A DNA stretch of 64,000 nt from Corynebacterium falsenii (GCF_020099275.1 NZ_CP083646.1:1054001-1118000), one strand, 5' to 3'. Shown: positions 43,398-54,339, counted from the stretch's first letter. The notes: generated from the letters alone by a model not told the origin. A program made the numbers and translations.

Positions 43398-45560
43398 ATG
43401 ACCACAGCTGAGGTTGGAAAAACCGTGGCAGAACCCGTCAAGCAAAGCGAACAGCTCGATTACCATGCGCTGAACGCTATGCTGAATCTCTACGACGACG
43501 CAGGTCAGATTCAGTTTGATAAGGACCGGGAAGCAGCGAACCAGTACTTCCTGCAGCACGTCAACCAGAACACCGTCTTCTTCCACGACTTGGAAGAGAA
43601 GATGGATTACCTGGTCAACAACGACTACTATGATCCGGCCGTGCTCGAGAAGTACGACTTCCCGTTTGTGAAGGCCCTGTTTAAGCGGGCATACGCCAAG
43701 AAGTTCCGCTTCCAATCTTTCCTGGGTGCGTACAAGTACTACACGTCCTACACCCTGAAGACCTTTGACGGTCGCCGCTACCTCGAGCGCTTCGAAGATC
43801 GCGTGTGCATGGTCTCGCTCGGCCTGGCCGATGGTGACAAGCAGCTTGCTGAGAACCTTGTGGACGAGATCATGGACGGCCGCTTCCAGCCCGCCACCCC
43901 GACGTTCCTCAACGTGGGCAAGGCACAGCGCGGCGAGCCCGTGTCCTGCTTCCTGCTCCGCATCGAAGACAACATGGAGTCCATTGGACGATCCATCAAC
44001 TCGGCCCTGCAGCTGTCCAAGCGCGGCGGTGGCGTGGCCCTACTTCTGTCCAATTTGCGCGAGTCCGGCGCCCCCATTAAGCACATCGAGAACCAGTCCT
44101 CGGGCGTCATCCCCGTGATGAAGCTGCTCGAGGATGCCTTTAGCTACGCCAACCAGCTGGGCGCCCGCCAGGGTGCCGGTGCGGTGTACCTGCATGCGCA
44201 CCACCCGGATATCCTGCGCTTCCTCGATACCAAGCGAGAGAACGCCGACGAGAAGATACGCATCAAGACGCTGTCCCACGGCGTGGTGATCCCAGACATC
44301 ACTTTCGAGCTCGCTAAGCGCAACGATGACATGTACCTGTTCAGCCCCTACGATGTGGAACGCATCTATGGTAAGCCGTTCGCCGACGTGTCCATCACCG
44401 AACACTACGAGGAGATGGTCGAGGACCCGCGCATTCGCAAGCGCAAGATCAACGCCCGCGCCTTCTTCCAGACGCTGGCCGAGATCCAGTTCGAGTCGGG
44501 CTACCCGTACATCATGTTTGAGGACACCGTGAACAAGTCCAACCCCATCGCGGGGCGGATTACTCACTCGAACCTGTGCTCCGAGATTTTGCAGGTCTCC
44601 ACGCCGTCGTTGTTCAATGAGGACCTCACCTACCAGAAGGTCGGCGACGACATTTCCTGCAACCTGGGATCGATGAACATCGCCAAGGCCATGGACTCGG
44701 ACGACTTTTCCAAGACCATCGAGACCGCCATCCGCGGCCTCACCGCCGTGGCCGACCAGACGAGCATCGATTCCGTGCCGTCCGTCCGCCAAGGCAACGA
44801 CCACTCCCACGCCATCGGCCTGGGGCAGATGAACCTGCACGGCTACCTGGGCCGCGAGCACATTCACTACGGCTCCGAGGAAGCATTGGACTTCACCAAC
44901 GCCTACTTTGCTGCCGTGATGTACGAGGCCATCAAGGCATCGAACGTCATCGCCCAGGAGCGCGGGACTACTTTCCATGACTTCGAGAACTCCCAGTACG
45001 CTACCGGCGAGTTCTTCGATCGCTACAACCCGGATGACTTCGCACCCACGACCGAGCGCGTGAAGGAACTGTTCGCGGAGTCCAGCATCGCGGTTCCCAC
45101 CCAGGAGGACTGGGCGGCGCTGAAGGCTAGCGTTATGGAGCACGGCCTCTACAATCGCAACCTGCAGGCCATCCCGCCAACGGGTTCCATCAGCTACATC
45201 AACAACTCCACCTCGTCCATCCACCCCATTGCCTCCAAAATCGAGATCCGCAAGGAAGGCAAGATCGGTCGCGTGTACTACCCGGCCCCCTACATGTCGA
45301 ACGAGAACCTCGACTACTACGAGGATGCCTACGAGATCGGGTACGAGAAGATCATCGACACCTACGCGGTGGCGACGAAGTACGTGGACCAGGGCCTGTC
45401 CTTGACCCTGTTCTTCAAGGACACCGCCACGACGCGCGATATTAACCGCGCCCAGATCTACGCATGGCGCAAGGGCATCAAGACGATCTACTACATTCGT
45501 CTGCGCCAGACCGCACTCATGGGCACCGAGGTCGAGGGCTGCGTGAGCTGCATGCTCTAG
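43398..45560 (+). CDS. nrdE: Ribonucleoside-diphosphate reductase alpha subunit (class Ib)
   Basis: A 720-aa catalytic subunit converting NDPs to dNDPs. The N-terminus is the short class Ib type without the ATP-cone. Active-site cysteines lie in [12 protein letters not shown] and [10 protein letters not shown]; radical-transfer tyrosines are in the C-terminal part; the redox pair is the end CVSCML. RBS AGGGAGA precedes the ATG. A 20-bp duplication follows that repeats the last codons, then a bidirectional terminator. Confidence 0.97.
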   Translation: MTTAEVGKTVAEPVKQSEQLDYHALNAMLNLYDDAGQIQFDKDREAANQYFLQHVNQNTVFFHDLEEKMDYLVNNDYYDPAVLEKYDFPFVKALFKRAYAKKFRFQSFLGAYKYYTSYTLKTFDGRRYLERFEDRVCMVSLGLADGDKQLAENLVDEIMDGRFQPATPTFLNVGKAQRGEPVSCFLLRIEDNMESIGRSINSALQLSKRGGGVALLLSNLRESGAPIKHIENQSSGVIPVMKLLEDAFSYANQLGARQGAGAVYLHAHHPDILRFLDTKRENADEKIRIKTLSHGVVIPDITFELAKRNDDMYLFSPYDVERIYGKPFADVSITEHYEEMVEDPRIRKRKINARAFFQTLAEIQFESGYPYIMFEDTVNKSNPIAGRITHSNLCSEILQVSTPSLFNEDLTYQKVGDDISCNLGSMNIAKAMDSDDFSKTIETAIRGLTAVADQTSIDSVPSVRQGNDHSHAIGLGQMNLHGYLGREHIHYGSEEALDFTNAYFAAVMYEAIKASNVIAQERGTTFHDFENSQYATGEFFDRYNPDDFAPTTERVKELFAESSIAVPTQEDWAALKASVMEHGLYNRNLQAIPPTGSISYINNSTSSIHPIASKIEIRKEGKIGRVYYPAPYMSNENLDYYEDAYEIGYEKIIDTYAVATKYVDQGLSLTLFFKDTATTRDINRAQIYAWRKGIKTIYYIRLRQTALMGTEVEGCVSCML

Positions 45561-45588
45561 CCTGGCCCTGCATGCTCTAGCCCGGCCC
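45549..45588 (+). repeat. 20-bp direct repeat covering the nrdE stop
   Basis: TGCATGCTCTAGCCTGGCCC (the last codons C-M-L-stop plus 8 nt) is repeated immediately as TGCATGCTCTAGCCCGGCCC. Confidence 0.92.
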
Positions 45589-45601
45589 TAGATGCATAGA
45601 C

Positions 45602-45634
45602 AAAGCCACCCTCCCACAAAGGGAGGGTGGCTTT
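45602..45634. terminator. Bidirectional terminator between nrdE and ftn
   Basis: AAAGCCACCCTCCC-ACAAA-GGGAGGGTGGCTTT is a perfect 14-bp stem with A and T ends on both sides, placed between convergent genes. Confidence 0.9.
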
Positions 45635-45683
45635 AATTGGGTGCGCACACCGCAGATCGCAGATGGCAGCTGATCCTGGGGTC

Positions 45684-46178
45684 TTATGCGTTACGCTTGG
45701 CCAACTCAGAATCGATGCGCAGCAGGCCCGAGCCATCGTTGCCGACCAGCTTGATGCGGTCGATGATTTCGCTGACCGTCGCCTCTTCCTCGATCTGCTC
45801 GTCGAGGAAGAAGTTCAGTAGGCTGCGGGAGTCAATGTCGCCGACCTCCTCGGCGGTGTGAACGAGGTCGCGGATCATCGCGGAGACCTTCTTCTCGTGC
45901 TCCAGGGATGCCTCGAATGCGTCGAGGGGAGTGGAGATCTTCAGGCTCGGCATCTCGACGGTCTCGATGTCCACGCGGGCTTCGCGGTCGAGGAGGTGCT
46001 GGGCGAACTTCTGCGCGTGGACACGCTCCTCGGCGGCCTGCTGGAACATCCAGTCCCGCATGCCGGGGAAAGACAACCGATCCAGCTCGTACGCAAGCTG
46101 GGTGTAGACGAGAGCGGCCTGGTGCTCGGCGACGACCTGGTCGTTGAGCTGCTTTTGGAACTTTTCGTTGATAGCCAT
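45684..46178 (-). CDS. ftn: Ferritin
   Basis: A 164-aa four-helix ferritin that oxidises and stores iron in 24-mers. Ferroxidase residues are in ELDRLSFPGM, AAEERVHAQKF (E, E, H) and FFLDEQIEEEATVSEI. It lies between nrdE and nrdF on the opposite strand, an arrangement I recall from C. glutamicum. A -10 box sits 6 nt before the ATG, and a DtxR-like palindrome lies about 104 nt upstream. Confidence 0.94.
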   Translation of the reverse strand: MAINEKFQKQLNDQVVAEHQAALVYTQLAYELDRLSFPGMRDWMFQQAAEERVHAQKFAQHLLDREARVDIETVEMPSLKISTPLDAFEASLEHEKKVSAMIRDLVHTAEEVGDIDSRSLLNFFLDEQIEEEATVSEIIDRIKLVGNDGSGLLRIDSELAKRNA

Positions 46179-46184
46179 GGCACG

Positions 46185-46190
46185 AGGTTA
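46185..46190 (-). promoter_or_regulatory. -10 box of ftn (leaderless)
   Basis: TAACCT (minus strand) ends 6 nt before the ATG. Confidence 0.45.
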
Positions 46191-46273
46191 CAGAATTCAC
46201 CGCCCGCGTGCCATGAAGCACCAATGCACATTAGCCTATGCTCACCACATAAGCACAGGTCAGGCTCACATAA

Positions 46274-47422
<1,149 letters not shown>

Positions 47423-47528
47423 AACCCCGCTCGTAAAACCCGCTCAGAGCACCAAAAATTACAAAGTTGTGACGCTGTGTGCAGATCGTGTGCTGATCGA
47501 GGGCTGGTCGAGGGACTGGTCGTGTCTC

Positions 47529-47561
47529 GATCGTCCGCCGATCGTCCGCCGATCGTCCGCC
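47529..47561 (+). repeat. 11-bp tandem repeat, 3 units, between nrdF and ctaD
   Basis: GATCGTCCGCC occurs three times head to tail, with a partial GATCGT after it and a related CGATCG before it. Confidence 0.9.
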
Positions 47562-47772
47562 GATCGTGAAGGTGGCCGCGAGGTGACGTTCGGTCACAGA
47601 ACCGCAACGGTTCCCTGTGTGGCACCCCCAAAAACGTGGAGGCGTTTAGGCGGATACTGTGCACGGCTATTGAAAATTCCCATTAAGGGCTAACATTGGA
47701 CTCATTCCTGCACCTATGGGTCGATGATTGACGAGATCGATCCGTAGTTGCCTGGAGAGATCATTCTTTTGG

Positions 47773-47797
47773 GTGGCGGAGACACAATCTCCGCCAC
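47773..47797 (+). promoter_or_regulatory. Hairpin in the ctaD leader
   Basis: GTGGCGGAGA-CACAA-TCTCCGCCAC is a perfect 10-bp stem with a 5-nt loop, ending 9 nt before the AGGAGG ribosome binding site of ctaD. It could stabilise the message or control initiation. Confidence 0.6.
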
Positions 47798-47816
47798 GCG
47801 TAGTCAGGAGGAACGA

Positions 47817-49514
47817 ATGACCGCAGTAGCGCCACGGGCGGGCCATGAGGTCGCGCCGTCTCGGCCTGCTCCCTTCGGCAAGGTGCCCCGCGGCAACCTG
47901 GCCTGGAAAATCCTAACGACCACCGACCACAAGCTGTTGGGCATCATGTACTTGATCATGTCCTACACCTTCTTCATGATCGGTGGCCTGATGGCACTGC
48001 TTATCCGCCTCGAGCTGTTCGCTCCGGGCATGCAGTTCCTGTCCACGGAGCAATTCAACCAGCTGTTCACCATGCACGGCACCATCATGCTGCTGCTGTA
48101 CGGTTCCCCGATGGTGTTCGGCTTCGCTAACTACATCATGCCGCTGCAGATCGGCGCTCCCGACGTGGCCTTCCCGCGTCTGAACGCCTTCGGCTTCTGG
48201 CTGACTACCGCCGGCGGCACCGTGATGCTGCTGGGCTTCATCACTCCCGGTGGTGCCGCAGACTTCGGCTGGACCATGTACGCTCCGCTGTCCGACGCAA
48301 CGCACTCCCCGGGTGTGGGCGCCGAGCTGTGGATCTTGGGCGTCGGTGTCGGTGGTGTGGGTACCATCCTTTCCGCCGTCAACATGATCACCACCATCCT
48401 GTGCCTCCGCGCACCGGGTATGACGATGTTCCGCATGCCGGTGTTCACCTGGACGATCCTCACCACCTCTCTGCTGGTGCTGATGATCTTCCCGCTGCTG
48501 ACCGCAGCCGCTCTGGGTGTCCTCTACGACCGCAAGTTCGGCGGCCACATTTACGACGCTGGTAACGGCGGCGCCATCCTGTGGCAGCACCTGTTCTGGT
48601 TCTTCGGCCACCCCGAGGTGTACGTCCTCGCCCTGCCATTCTTCGGCATCGTGTCCGAGATCTTCCCGGTCTTCTCCCGCAAGCCCGTCTTCGGTTACGT
48701 CGGCCTGGTCTTCGCAACGCTGTCCATCGCCGCCCTATCCATGGCCGTGTGGGCTCACCACATGTTCGTGACCGGCGCCGTGCTGCTGCCGTTCTTCTCC
48801 TTCATGACCTTCCTGATCGCCGTGCCAACCGGCATGAAGTTCTTCAACTGGTTGGGAACCATGTGGAGGGGCAAGCTCACCTTCGAGACCCCGATGATCT
48901 TCGCCATCGGCTTCTTCGTAACCTTCCTGTTCGGTGGCCTGACCGGTATTATGCTGGCCGCCCCCGCACTGGACTTCCACGTCTCTGACACCTACTTCGT
49001 GGTGGCTCACTTCCACTACACCCTGTTCGGCACCGTGGCCTTCGCATCCTTCGCCGGAGTCTACTTCTGGTTCCCGAAGATGACCGGCCGCATGCTGGAC
49101 GAGAAACTGGGCAAGATCCACTTCTGGTTGGTCTTCATCGGCTTCCACACCACCTTCCTGGTGCAGCACTGGGCTGGTAACGCCGGTATGCCCCGTCGTT
49201 ACGCTGACTACCTCCCGACCGACGGCTTCACGATGTACAACCAGATCTCCACGGTCGGTGCCTGCATCCTGGCCATCTCCATGATCCCGTTCCTGTGGAA
49301 CGTGTTCAAGAGCGTGCGCTACGGCGAGGTCGTTACCGTCGACGATCCGTGGGGTTACGGCAACTCCCTGGAGTGGGCAACCTCTTGCCCGCCCCCGCGC
49401 CACAACTTCACCTCCATGCCGCGCATCCGCTCCGAGCGCCCCGCGTTCGAGCTGCACCACCCGCACATGGTCAAGCGCATGCGCGACGAAGCACACGTTG
49501 GTCGCCACTTCTAA
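47817..49514 (+). CDS. ctaD: Cytochrome c oxidase subunit I (aa3)
   Basis: A 565-aa heme-copper oxidase subunit with 12 helices. Heme and copper ligands are visible: [12 protein letters not shown] (heme a His), the cross-linked pair in [21 protein letters not shown], and [15 protein letters not shown] (heme a3 and heme a His). It reduces oxygen and pumps protons at the end of the respiratory chain. The start behind AGGAGGAACGA is secure. The subunit is encoded alone here; ctaC, ctaE and ctaF are not in the window. Confidence 0.97.
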   Translation: MTAVAPRAGHEVAPSRPAPFGKVPRGNLAWKILTTTDHKLLGIMYLIMSYTFFMIGGLMALLIRLELFAPGMQFLSTEQFNQLFTMHGTIMLLLYGSPMVFGFANYIMPLQIGAPDVAFPRLNAFGFWLTTAGGTVMLLGFITPGGAADFGWTMYAPLSDATHSPGVGAELWILGVGVGGVGTILSAVNMITTILCLRAPGMTMFRMPVFTWTILTTSLLVLMIFPLLTAAALGVLYDRKFGGHIYDAGNGGAILWQHLFWFFGHPEVYVLALPFFGIVSEIFPVFSRKPVFGYVGLVFATLSIAALSMAVWAHHMFVTGAVLLPFFSFMTFLIAVPTGMKFFNWLGTMWRGKLTFETPMIFAIGFFVTFLFGGLTGIMLAAPALDFHVSDTYFVVAHFHYTLFGTVAFASFAGVYFWFPKMTGRMLDEKLGKIHFWLVFIGFHTTFLVQHWAGNAGMPRRYADYLPTDGFTMYNQISTVGACILAISMIPFLWNVFKSVRYGEVVTVDDPWGYGNSLEWATSCPPPRHNFTSMPRIRSERPAFELHHPHMVKRMRDEAHVGRHF

Positions 49515-49522
49515 CAGTCTGA

Positions 49523-49559
49523 CTTGGACTCCGGGTCGGAATCTGGTCCGGAGTCCGAG
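49523..49559 (+). repeat. Inverted repeat after ctaD
   Basis: CTTGGACTCCGG and CCGGAGTCCGAG form a 12-bp stem (one G-T pair) with a 13-nt loop, 9 nt after the ctaD stop. No T run follows, so it may protect the mRNA 3' end rather than terminate. Confidence 0.6.
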
Positions 49560-49642
49560 CCACTGACAGATAGCACGACTAATAGTCAACGCGACTAACA
49601 GTCAGCGCGACTGACAGACCGAGCGACTGAACGCTCAACCAC

Positions 49643-49676
49643 AGCCACACCCCAACTACGCGGGGTGTGGCTTTTT
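49643..49676 (+). terminator. Terminator of ctaD
   Basis: AGCCACACCCC and GGGGTGTGGCT form an 11-bp stem with an 8-nt loop, followed by TTTT. Confidence 0.88.
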
Positions 49677-49751
49677 GCTGCGCGCACAGAATTCCCCGCT
49701 CACGCGACCCCAATCGCGCGCTCAGCGACCTGAAGTGCAAGAATAGTCATC

Positions 49752-51059
49752 GTGACTGAAGCTCAAGACACCACCGAGAACCCTCAGCTGGATCCCCAAT
49801 TCGAATCCTGCTTGGAGGACTCCCTCGCCGAAGGGCTCCTCCCCGCCGTCATCACCGTCACCGGACCCGACCGCCCAGGAGTCTCCGCCGCGTTTTTCCG
49901 TGTGCTGACTTCCTACGGCGTGCAGCTCCTCGATGTCGAGCAGTCCGTGTTCCGCGGCAAGCTCGCCCTCGCCGCCCTCGTGGGCGTGGCCGAGCAAGAC
50001 GCCGAACCTCTCGCCGAGGGCCTCCAAGGCACGTTGTCTTCCTACGGCATGACCGCCGAGGTGGAGATGGACAAGAACCTCGCCTCCACGCGCCCCCACT
50101 CCACGCACGTGATGGTGGTGCTCGGGCGCCCCCTGACCGCCTCGCACATCTCGCGCATCGGCCAGACCCTCGCCGACTACGGCGCAAACATCGACACGAT
50201 CAGCGGCATCGCGGATTACCCCGTCACCGGCCTGGAGTTCAACCTCACCGTTGCCAACCCTGCCCCGGGTGGCGGTGTGCCGCTGCGCAAGGCCCTCGCC
50301 ACACTGACGACCGAGATCGGCGTGGACATCGCCATCGAGCGCGCGGGCCTCGCTCGCCGCTCGAAGCGCCTCATCTGCTTTGACGTGGATTCTACTCTGA
50401 TTCAGCACGAGGTCATCGAGATGCTCGCCGCTTACGCCGGCCGCGAGGCTGAAGTCGCCGCCGTCACCGAGCGCGCCATGCGCGGCGAGTTGGATTTCGC
50501 CGAGTCCCTCCACGAGCGCGTTAAGGCCCTTGCCGGCCTGGATGCCTCCGTGGTGGAGAAGGTTGCCCGGGATATCCAGCTGACTCCCGGCGCTCGCACC
50601 ACGATCCGCACCCTCAAGCGCCTGGGGTACAAGGCCGGCGTGGTCTCCGGTGGCTTCATTCAGGTCATCGAGCCGCTTGCTCGGGACTTGGACCTGGATT
50701 TCGCCCGCGCCAATACCCTGGAGATCGTCGACGGCAAGCTCACCGGCCGCGTCATTGGCCCTGTCATCGACCGCAAGGCGAAGGCGGAAAGCCTCAAGGA
50801 GTTTGCGTGGTCCAATGGCATCAAGCTCCACCAGACCGTCGCTGTGGGTGATGGCGCCAATGACATCGACATGCTTTCCACCGCGGGCTTGGGCATCGCC
50901 TTTAACGCGAAGCCGGCCCTCAAGGAGGTCGCTGACACGTCGGTGAACTATCCCTTCCTCGACCAGGTTCTGTTTATCCTCGGTATTTCCCGCCACGAGA
51001 TCGAGGACGCAGACCTCCGCGACGGCACCTACCGCCGCGTTCCCATCGATGGAATGTAA
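49752..51059 (+). CDS. serB: Phosphoserine phosphatase with two ACT domains
   Basis: A 435-aa SerB catalysing the last step of serine synthesis. Two N-terminal ACT-type domains (about 33-105 and 118-198; TVTGPDRPGVSAAFF, VLGRPLTASHISRIGQ) suggest serine feedback control. The HAD domain has the nucleophile Asp211 in FDVDSTLI, motif VSGGFIQV, and VGDGANDIDML. The GTG start at 49752 fits the family N-terminus. The last 11 nt overlap the next gene. Confidence 0.95.
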   Translation: MTEAQDTTENPQLDPQFESCLEDSLAEGLLPAVITVTGPDRPGVSAAFFRVLTSYGVQLLDVEQSVFRGKLALAALVGVAEQDAEPLAEGLQGTLSSYGMTAEVEMDKNLASTRPHSTHVMVVLGRPLTASHISRIGQTLADYGANIDTISGIADYPVTGLEFNLTVANPAPGGGVPLRKALATLTTEIGVDIAIERAGLARRSKRLICFDVDSTLIQHEVIEMLAAYAGREAEVAAVTERAMRGELDFAESLHERVKALAGLDASVVEKVARDIQLTPGARTTIRTLKRLGYKAGVVSGGFIQVIEPLARDLDLDFARANTLEIVDGKLTGRVIGPVIDRKAKAESLKEFAWSNGIKLHQTVAVGDGANDIDMLSTAGLGIAFNAKPALKEVADTSVNYPFLDQVLFILGISRHEIEDADLRDGTYRRVPIDGM

Positions 51060-51852
51060 TCCCGCCACCCCGCACGGTCGTTTGCGGGGCGTGCTCAGCC
51101 GCACGGGCCACGAGGACCCCGCGGATCCGTCGACCGTCCGGGCCATGCCGGTCATCATGCACCTGCCGAAGACCGATCCACCCGTCCGCGCGGATCTGCT
51201 GAGCGCCGCCGCCCGCGCGAGTGTGGCTGTGTGTCTCGATCCCGCGGCCGAGCAGTTTCTTTTTCCGTGGTACGACGCCGCCATTCGGAAAATCGCCCGC
51301 CGAGCCCGGGCCAGCAAGTGGGATGCTGTTCAGGGGCTGAGCGGGGCAACCGTCACCACGGGCACCGCCTCTGCTCGCGCGTTGTGGCCGGCTCCGGTCT
51401 CCGAGGTTGATCCGCGCGTGGCCAAGCTGCAGATCGAGGGCGCGGATCTGCCCGTGACCCTGGCAGAGGTGCCGAGCGAGGGGCTGTGGGCCGATGAGCC
51501 GTGCCCCGTGATCTACGTGGATGCCTCACTGTCGATGACGGTGGGCAAAGCTGCCGCGCAGGTGGGGCACGGCTCGATGCTGCTCGCTGCCGCACTGGAT
51601 GAGGACGCCTGTACTCGGTGGGAGCAGGCAGGCTTCCCGCTGGTCGTGCGCGAGGTTTCCGGCGGGGACTTCGCAGGATTGCGGGAGCAGATGCGCGCCC
51701 TGGCGGGAACCCCCGGGGCGGGGGAGCACCGCGGTACCGTGTTCCGCACCGGTAACGCCGGGGCCGCTGCGATGGTCACGGATGCGGGGTATACAGAAAT
51801 CGCCCCCGGCTCCGTCACGGTCATCGCGACGGCCGGAGGCAGGGGAATCTAG
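51049..51852 (+). CDS. PTH2-domain protein (putative peptidyl-tRNA hydrolase)
   Basis: A 267-aa protein whose C-terminal half has the archaeal/eukaryotic-type Pth2 pattern: IYVDASLSMTVGKAAAQVGHGSMLLAAAL, VVREVSGGDF and GSVTVIATAG. The N-terminal ~130 residues (FPWYDAAIRKIARRARASKWDAV) are a separate, unassigned region. Classical Pth2 is about 115 aa, so this is an extended form. It overlaps the serB end and, at its stop, the convergent acyl-CoA ligase gene. Hydrolase activity is inferred. Confidence 0.75.
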   Translation: MECNPATPHGRLRGVLSRTGHEDPADPSTVRAMPVIMHLPKTDPPVRADLLSAAARASVAVCLDPAAEQFLFPWYDAAIRKIARRARASKWDAVQGLSGATVTTGTASARALWPAPVSEVDPRVAKLQIEGADLPVTLAEVPSEGLWADEPCPVIYVDASLSMTVGKAAAQVGHGSMLLAAALDEDACTRWEQAGFPLVVREVSGGDFAGLREQMRALAGTPGAGEHRGTVFRTGNAGAAAMVTDAGYTEIAPGSVTVIATAGGRGI

Positions 51853-53408
51853 CCCCGTAGTTCGCGGCGCAGGATCTTGCCCGTCGCGGACTTGGGAACC
51901 TGGGGGATGAACTCCACCGCGCGGATCTTTTTGTAGGGGGCCACGCGCTCGGCCACGAAGTCCATGACCTCCTGCTCGGTGAGCTCGGCACCCTCTTGGA
52001 CCACAACGAAGGCCTTGGGGATCTCCTCGCCGTCATCCTCGCGGTAGATGCCCACCACGGCGGCATCTGCGATGCGGTCGTGGGTGAGCAGCAGCGCCTC
52101 CAGCTCTGCCGGGGGAACCTGGTAGCCCTTGTACTTGATGAGCTCTTTGAGGCGATCCACGATGTAGACATTGCCTTCGGAATCGTGGCAGGCCAGATCG
52201 CCGGTGCGGAGCCATCCGTCGCCCGGCAGGGCGTTGGCCGTTTCCTCGGGCTTGTTGAGGTAGCCGATCATGATCTGGGGGCCGCGCACCCACAGCTCGC
52301 CGACGTCGGACTTGCCCTCGGTTGGTAGCGGGATTTCCTCGCCGGTTTCGGGGTTGACGATCTGGTGTTCGGTGCTCGGGGCGGGCGGGCCGATGGAACC
52401 GCGGTCGAGGGTGGGATCCTGGTTGGCGTGAGCCAGCGGGGAGGTTTCCGTCATGCCGAAGCCCTGCTGCACATGCAATCCCAGGCGCTTTTCCACGGCC
52501 AAGGCCAAGTCAGCATCCAGCGATGCCGCGCCGGAGAACAGCGCCCGCAGTGAGCTCAAGTCAAAGTCATCGACCATCGGGTGCTTCGCCAACACCACGG
52601 CGATCGGAGGGGCGATGAGGGTGAACGTCACGTTGTACTTCTGGTGGTGCTCCAGGAAGCTGCGCAGCTCAAACCGTGGCACCACCACGAGCGTGGCGCG
52701 CTGGGCCAGCGCCAGGTTGACCAGCGCGGTGAGGCCGTAGATGTGGAAGAACGGCAGCACAGCGTAAACCGTGTCATCGGGGCGCACCAGCTCGATCGCC
52801 TGCGCCTGGCGCACGTTGTTCACCAGCTGGTGGTGTGTGAGCTGCACGCCCTTCGGCAGGCCCGTGGTGCCCGAGGAATACGGCAGCGCCGCCAGATCCT
52901 TGTCCGTCACCGTCACGGACGGGGCGGAGCGGCGCTCGCCGAGGATCTGCTGCAGCCCGGAGTTCGTATCCAGCAGCACGATCTCGTCATCGCTGAGGCC
53001 GGCCGCGCGGGCGCCCTCGGAGGACGCATCCCCCAAGGCCGCCGCGGTCAAGAGCATCTTGGAGGACGAGTCTTCGATTTGGGTTTTCACGGATAGTGGC
53101 GTCGCCAAAAGGGAAATCGGCGAGATGGCCGCGCCCAGGCGCCACAGGGCGTAGGCACTCACGATAAAGGCCAGTGAATTCGGCAAGTGAACAGCGACAA
53201 CGTCGCCCTTGCGGATGCCCTTGGAGTGTAGCCAGCCGGCGGTGGACTCCACGTAGCTGCGCAGTTGCGCGAAGCTGGTTTCGGAACCGTCGGCAACATC
53301 GATGACCGCGATGCGTTCTTCGTCGTCGGCGGAGAGGTCTGCAAAGACGTAGTCGTAGAGGCCTTTGTCCGACAATTCGATGTCTGGGAGCTTACTTTTT
53401 ACGGGCAT
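51849..53408 (-). CDS. Acyl-CoA ligase (4-coumarate:CoA ligase-like)
   Basis: A 519-aa ANL ligase: P-loop YSSGTTGLPKGVQLTH, FFHIYGLTALVNLAL, QGFGMTETSPLAH, GWLRTGDLACHDSEGNVYIVDRLKELIKYKGYQVPPAELE, and the catalytic Lys in PKSATGKILRREL. This pattern is typical of 4CL-like and mycobacterial FadD ligases. The start MPVKSKLPDIEL follows TAGGAGG with 6-nt spacing. It could activate fatty acids from the alkane pathway encoded 2 kb away, by position only. Confidence 0.88.
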   Translation of the reverse strand: MPVKSKLPDIELSDKGLYDYVFADLSADDEERIAVIDVADGSETSFAQLRSYVESTAGWLHSKGIRKGDVVAVHLPNSLAFIVSAYALWRLGAAISPISLLATPLSVKTQIEDSSSKMLLTAAALGDASSEGARAAGLSDDEIVLLDTNSGLQQILGERRSAPSVTVTDKDLAALPYSSGTTGLPKGVQLTHHQLVNNVRQAQAIELVRPDDTVYAVLPFFHIYGLTALVNLALAQRATLVVVPRFELRSFLEHHQKYNVTFTLIAPPIAVVLAKHPMVDDFDLSSLRALFSGAASLDADLALAVEKRLGLHVQQGFGMTETSPLAHANQDPTLDRGSIGPPAPSTEHQIVNPETGEEIPLPTEGKSDVGELWVRGPQIMIGYLNKPEETANALPGDGWLRTGDLACHDSEGNVYIVDRLKELIKYKGYQVPPAELEALLLTHDRIADAAVVGIYREDDGEEIPKAFVVVQEGAELTEQEVMDFVAERVAPYKKIRAVEFIPQVPKSATGKILRRELRG

Positions 53409-53493
53409 GTATGGCCTCCTAGGACAGGCGTTGGGGTACACCAACATCCTAGGGTCATTGTCGCCCGCGTGGGGGAGGTTTCTGCGGAGAAAC

Positions 53494-53549
53494 TACAGCA
53501 TCTGCCACGCCAGGGCAGCGATTACAGCATCTGCCACGCCAGGGCAGCG
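53494..53549 (-). repeat. 29-bp-period direct repeat over the CPBP gene stop
   Basis: The 27-mer beginning TACAGCATCTGCCACGCCAG occurs at 53494-53520 and 53523-53549. On the minus strand it repeats the last codons (L-A-W-Q-M-L-stop) of the protease gene. Confidence 0.92.
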
Positions 53550-54307
53550 GCCAGCGCACCCACGGCGTTCAGTGCCCAGTGCAGCCCCACCGGGGCCCAC
53601 ACGCTACCAGTGTGGTGGCGCAGCCAGGTTAGGCCAGCACCCGCGGCGCTGGTGGCGACCACGGCCAGGCCCACACCCACCCACTGGGCGAAGGAGCCGG
53701 TGCCGAGCACGGAGGTCAGGCCCGCGTTGGTGGCGCTCAGGTTCAGCGACGACGCGATGTGCCACAGGCCAAACAACATGGAACCGGCGATGAAGGCCAG
53801 CTTCGTGCCGCCCAGTCGGGTCAGCGAGCCGTGGAGGATGCCGCGGAAGGCGAGTTCCTCCGGCAGGACCGTCTGCAGCGGGATGATGATGAGCGCGGCG
53901 AGCACGGCGTGGCGCACGTTCGCGTAGGACTCGTTGAAGAAGAAACCGCGGGTGGTGGGGATCGCCAGGGCGATGCCCACGGCGGTGAGGACCACGATGG
54001 CGGCGCCGGAACCCCAGCGCACACCCTTGCGGGCATTGTCCTTGGACAGGCCAAGATCGCCCCAGGTCATGCCGCGCAGTTTGGCGTAGGCCAAGAGGGC
54101 GACAACGCCGACCGGAACGGTTGCGGCGGCGGTGCTCAGCGGGGTGAAGTGAGCGGTGAGGTTAATCGCCAGCAGGGTGGCGATGACGGCAACGATGTCC
54201 ATTGCCTGGCGTCGCGATCCCTCAGAGCGCAGCCAGAGGCGGCGAAGGGGAGACGCGGCTGCGGCGGTCGTGCCGGCCACAGCGGGGGTACGGAAAAGAT
54301 TAAGCAT
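53522..54307 (-). CDS. CPBP-family intramembrane metalloprotease
   Basis: A 261-aa membrane protein with about seven helices. The CPBP (Abi/CAAX) signature is PEELAFRGILHGSL (EExxxR), with FGLWHIASSLN as the second (FxxxH) site and a third His/Asn region near the C-terminus. Relatives cleave prenylated or bacteriocin-type peptides; substrate here is unknown. A possible -10 box and a GGTGGA lie just upstream. A duplication covers its stop codon. Confidence 0.85.
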   Translation of the reverse strand: MLNLFRTPAVAGTTAAAASPLRRLWLRSEGSRRQAMDIVAVIATLLAINLTAHFTPLSTAAATVPVGVVALLAYAKLRGMTWGDLGLSKDNARKGVRWGSGAAIVVLTAVGIALAIPTTRGFFFNESYANVRHAVLAALIIIPLQTVLPEELAFRGILHGSLTRLGGTKLAFIAGSMLFGLWHIASSLNLSATNAGLTSVLGTGSFAQWVGVGLAVVATSAAGAGLTWLRHHTGSVWAPVGLHWALNAVGALAAALAWQML

Positions 54308-54315
54308 TAGATTCC

Positions 54316-54321
54316 ACCGTA
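54316..54321 (-). promoter_or_regulatory. -10 box of the CPBP gene (leaderless?)
   Basis: TACGGT (minus strand) ends 8 nt before the ATG; it competes with a weak ribosome binding site in the same bases. Confidence 0.35.
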
Positions 54322-54339
54322 CTCCTGGGTGGGTGGATA

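Larger units (their letters stand above)
47423..47816 (+). other. Intergenic region between nrdF and ctaD
   Basis: It contains an 11-bp tandem repeat (47529-47561), an AT-richer promoter area around 47680-47710 and a perfect hairpin in the ctaD leader (47773-47797). No gene is seen. Confidence 0.6.

Noticed and set aside
47529..47561. CRISPR array
   Set aside because: The 11-bp units are directly adjacent without spacers; no cas gene is near. The same holds for the repeats at 11470 and 24961.
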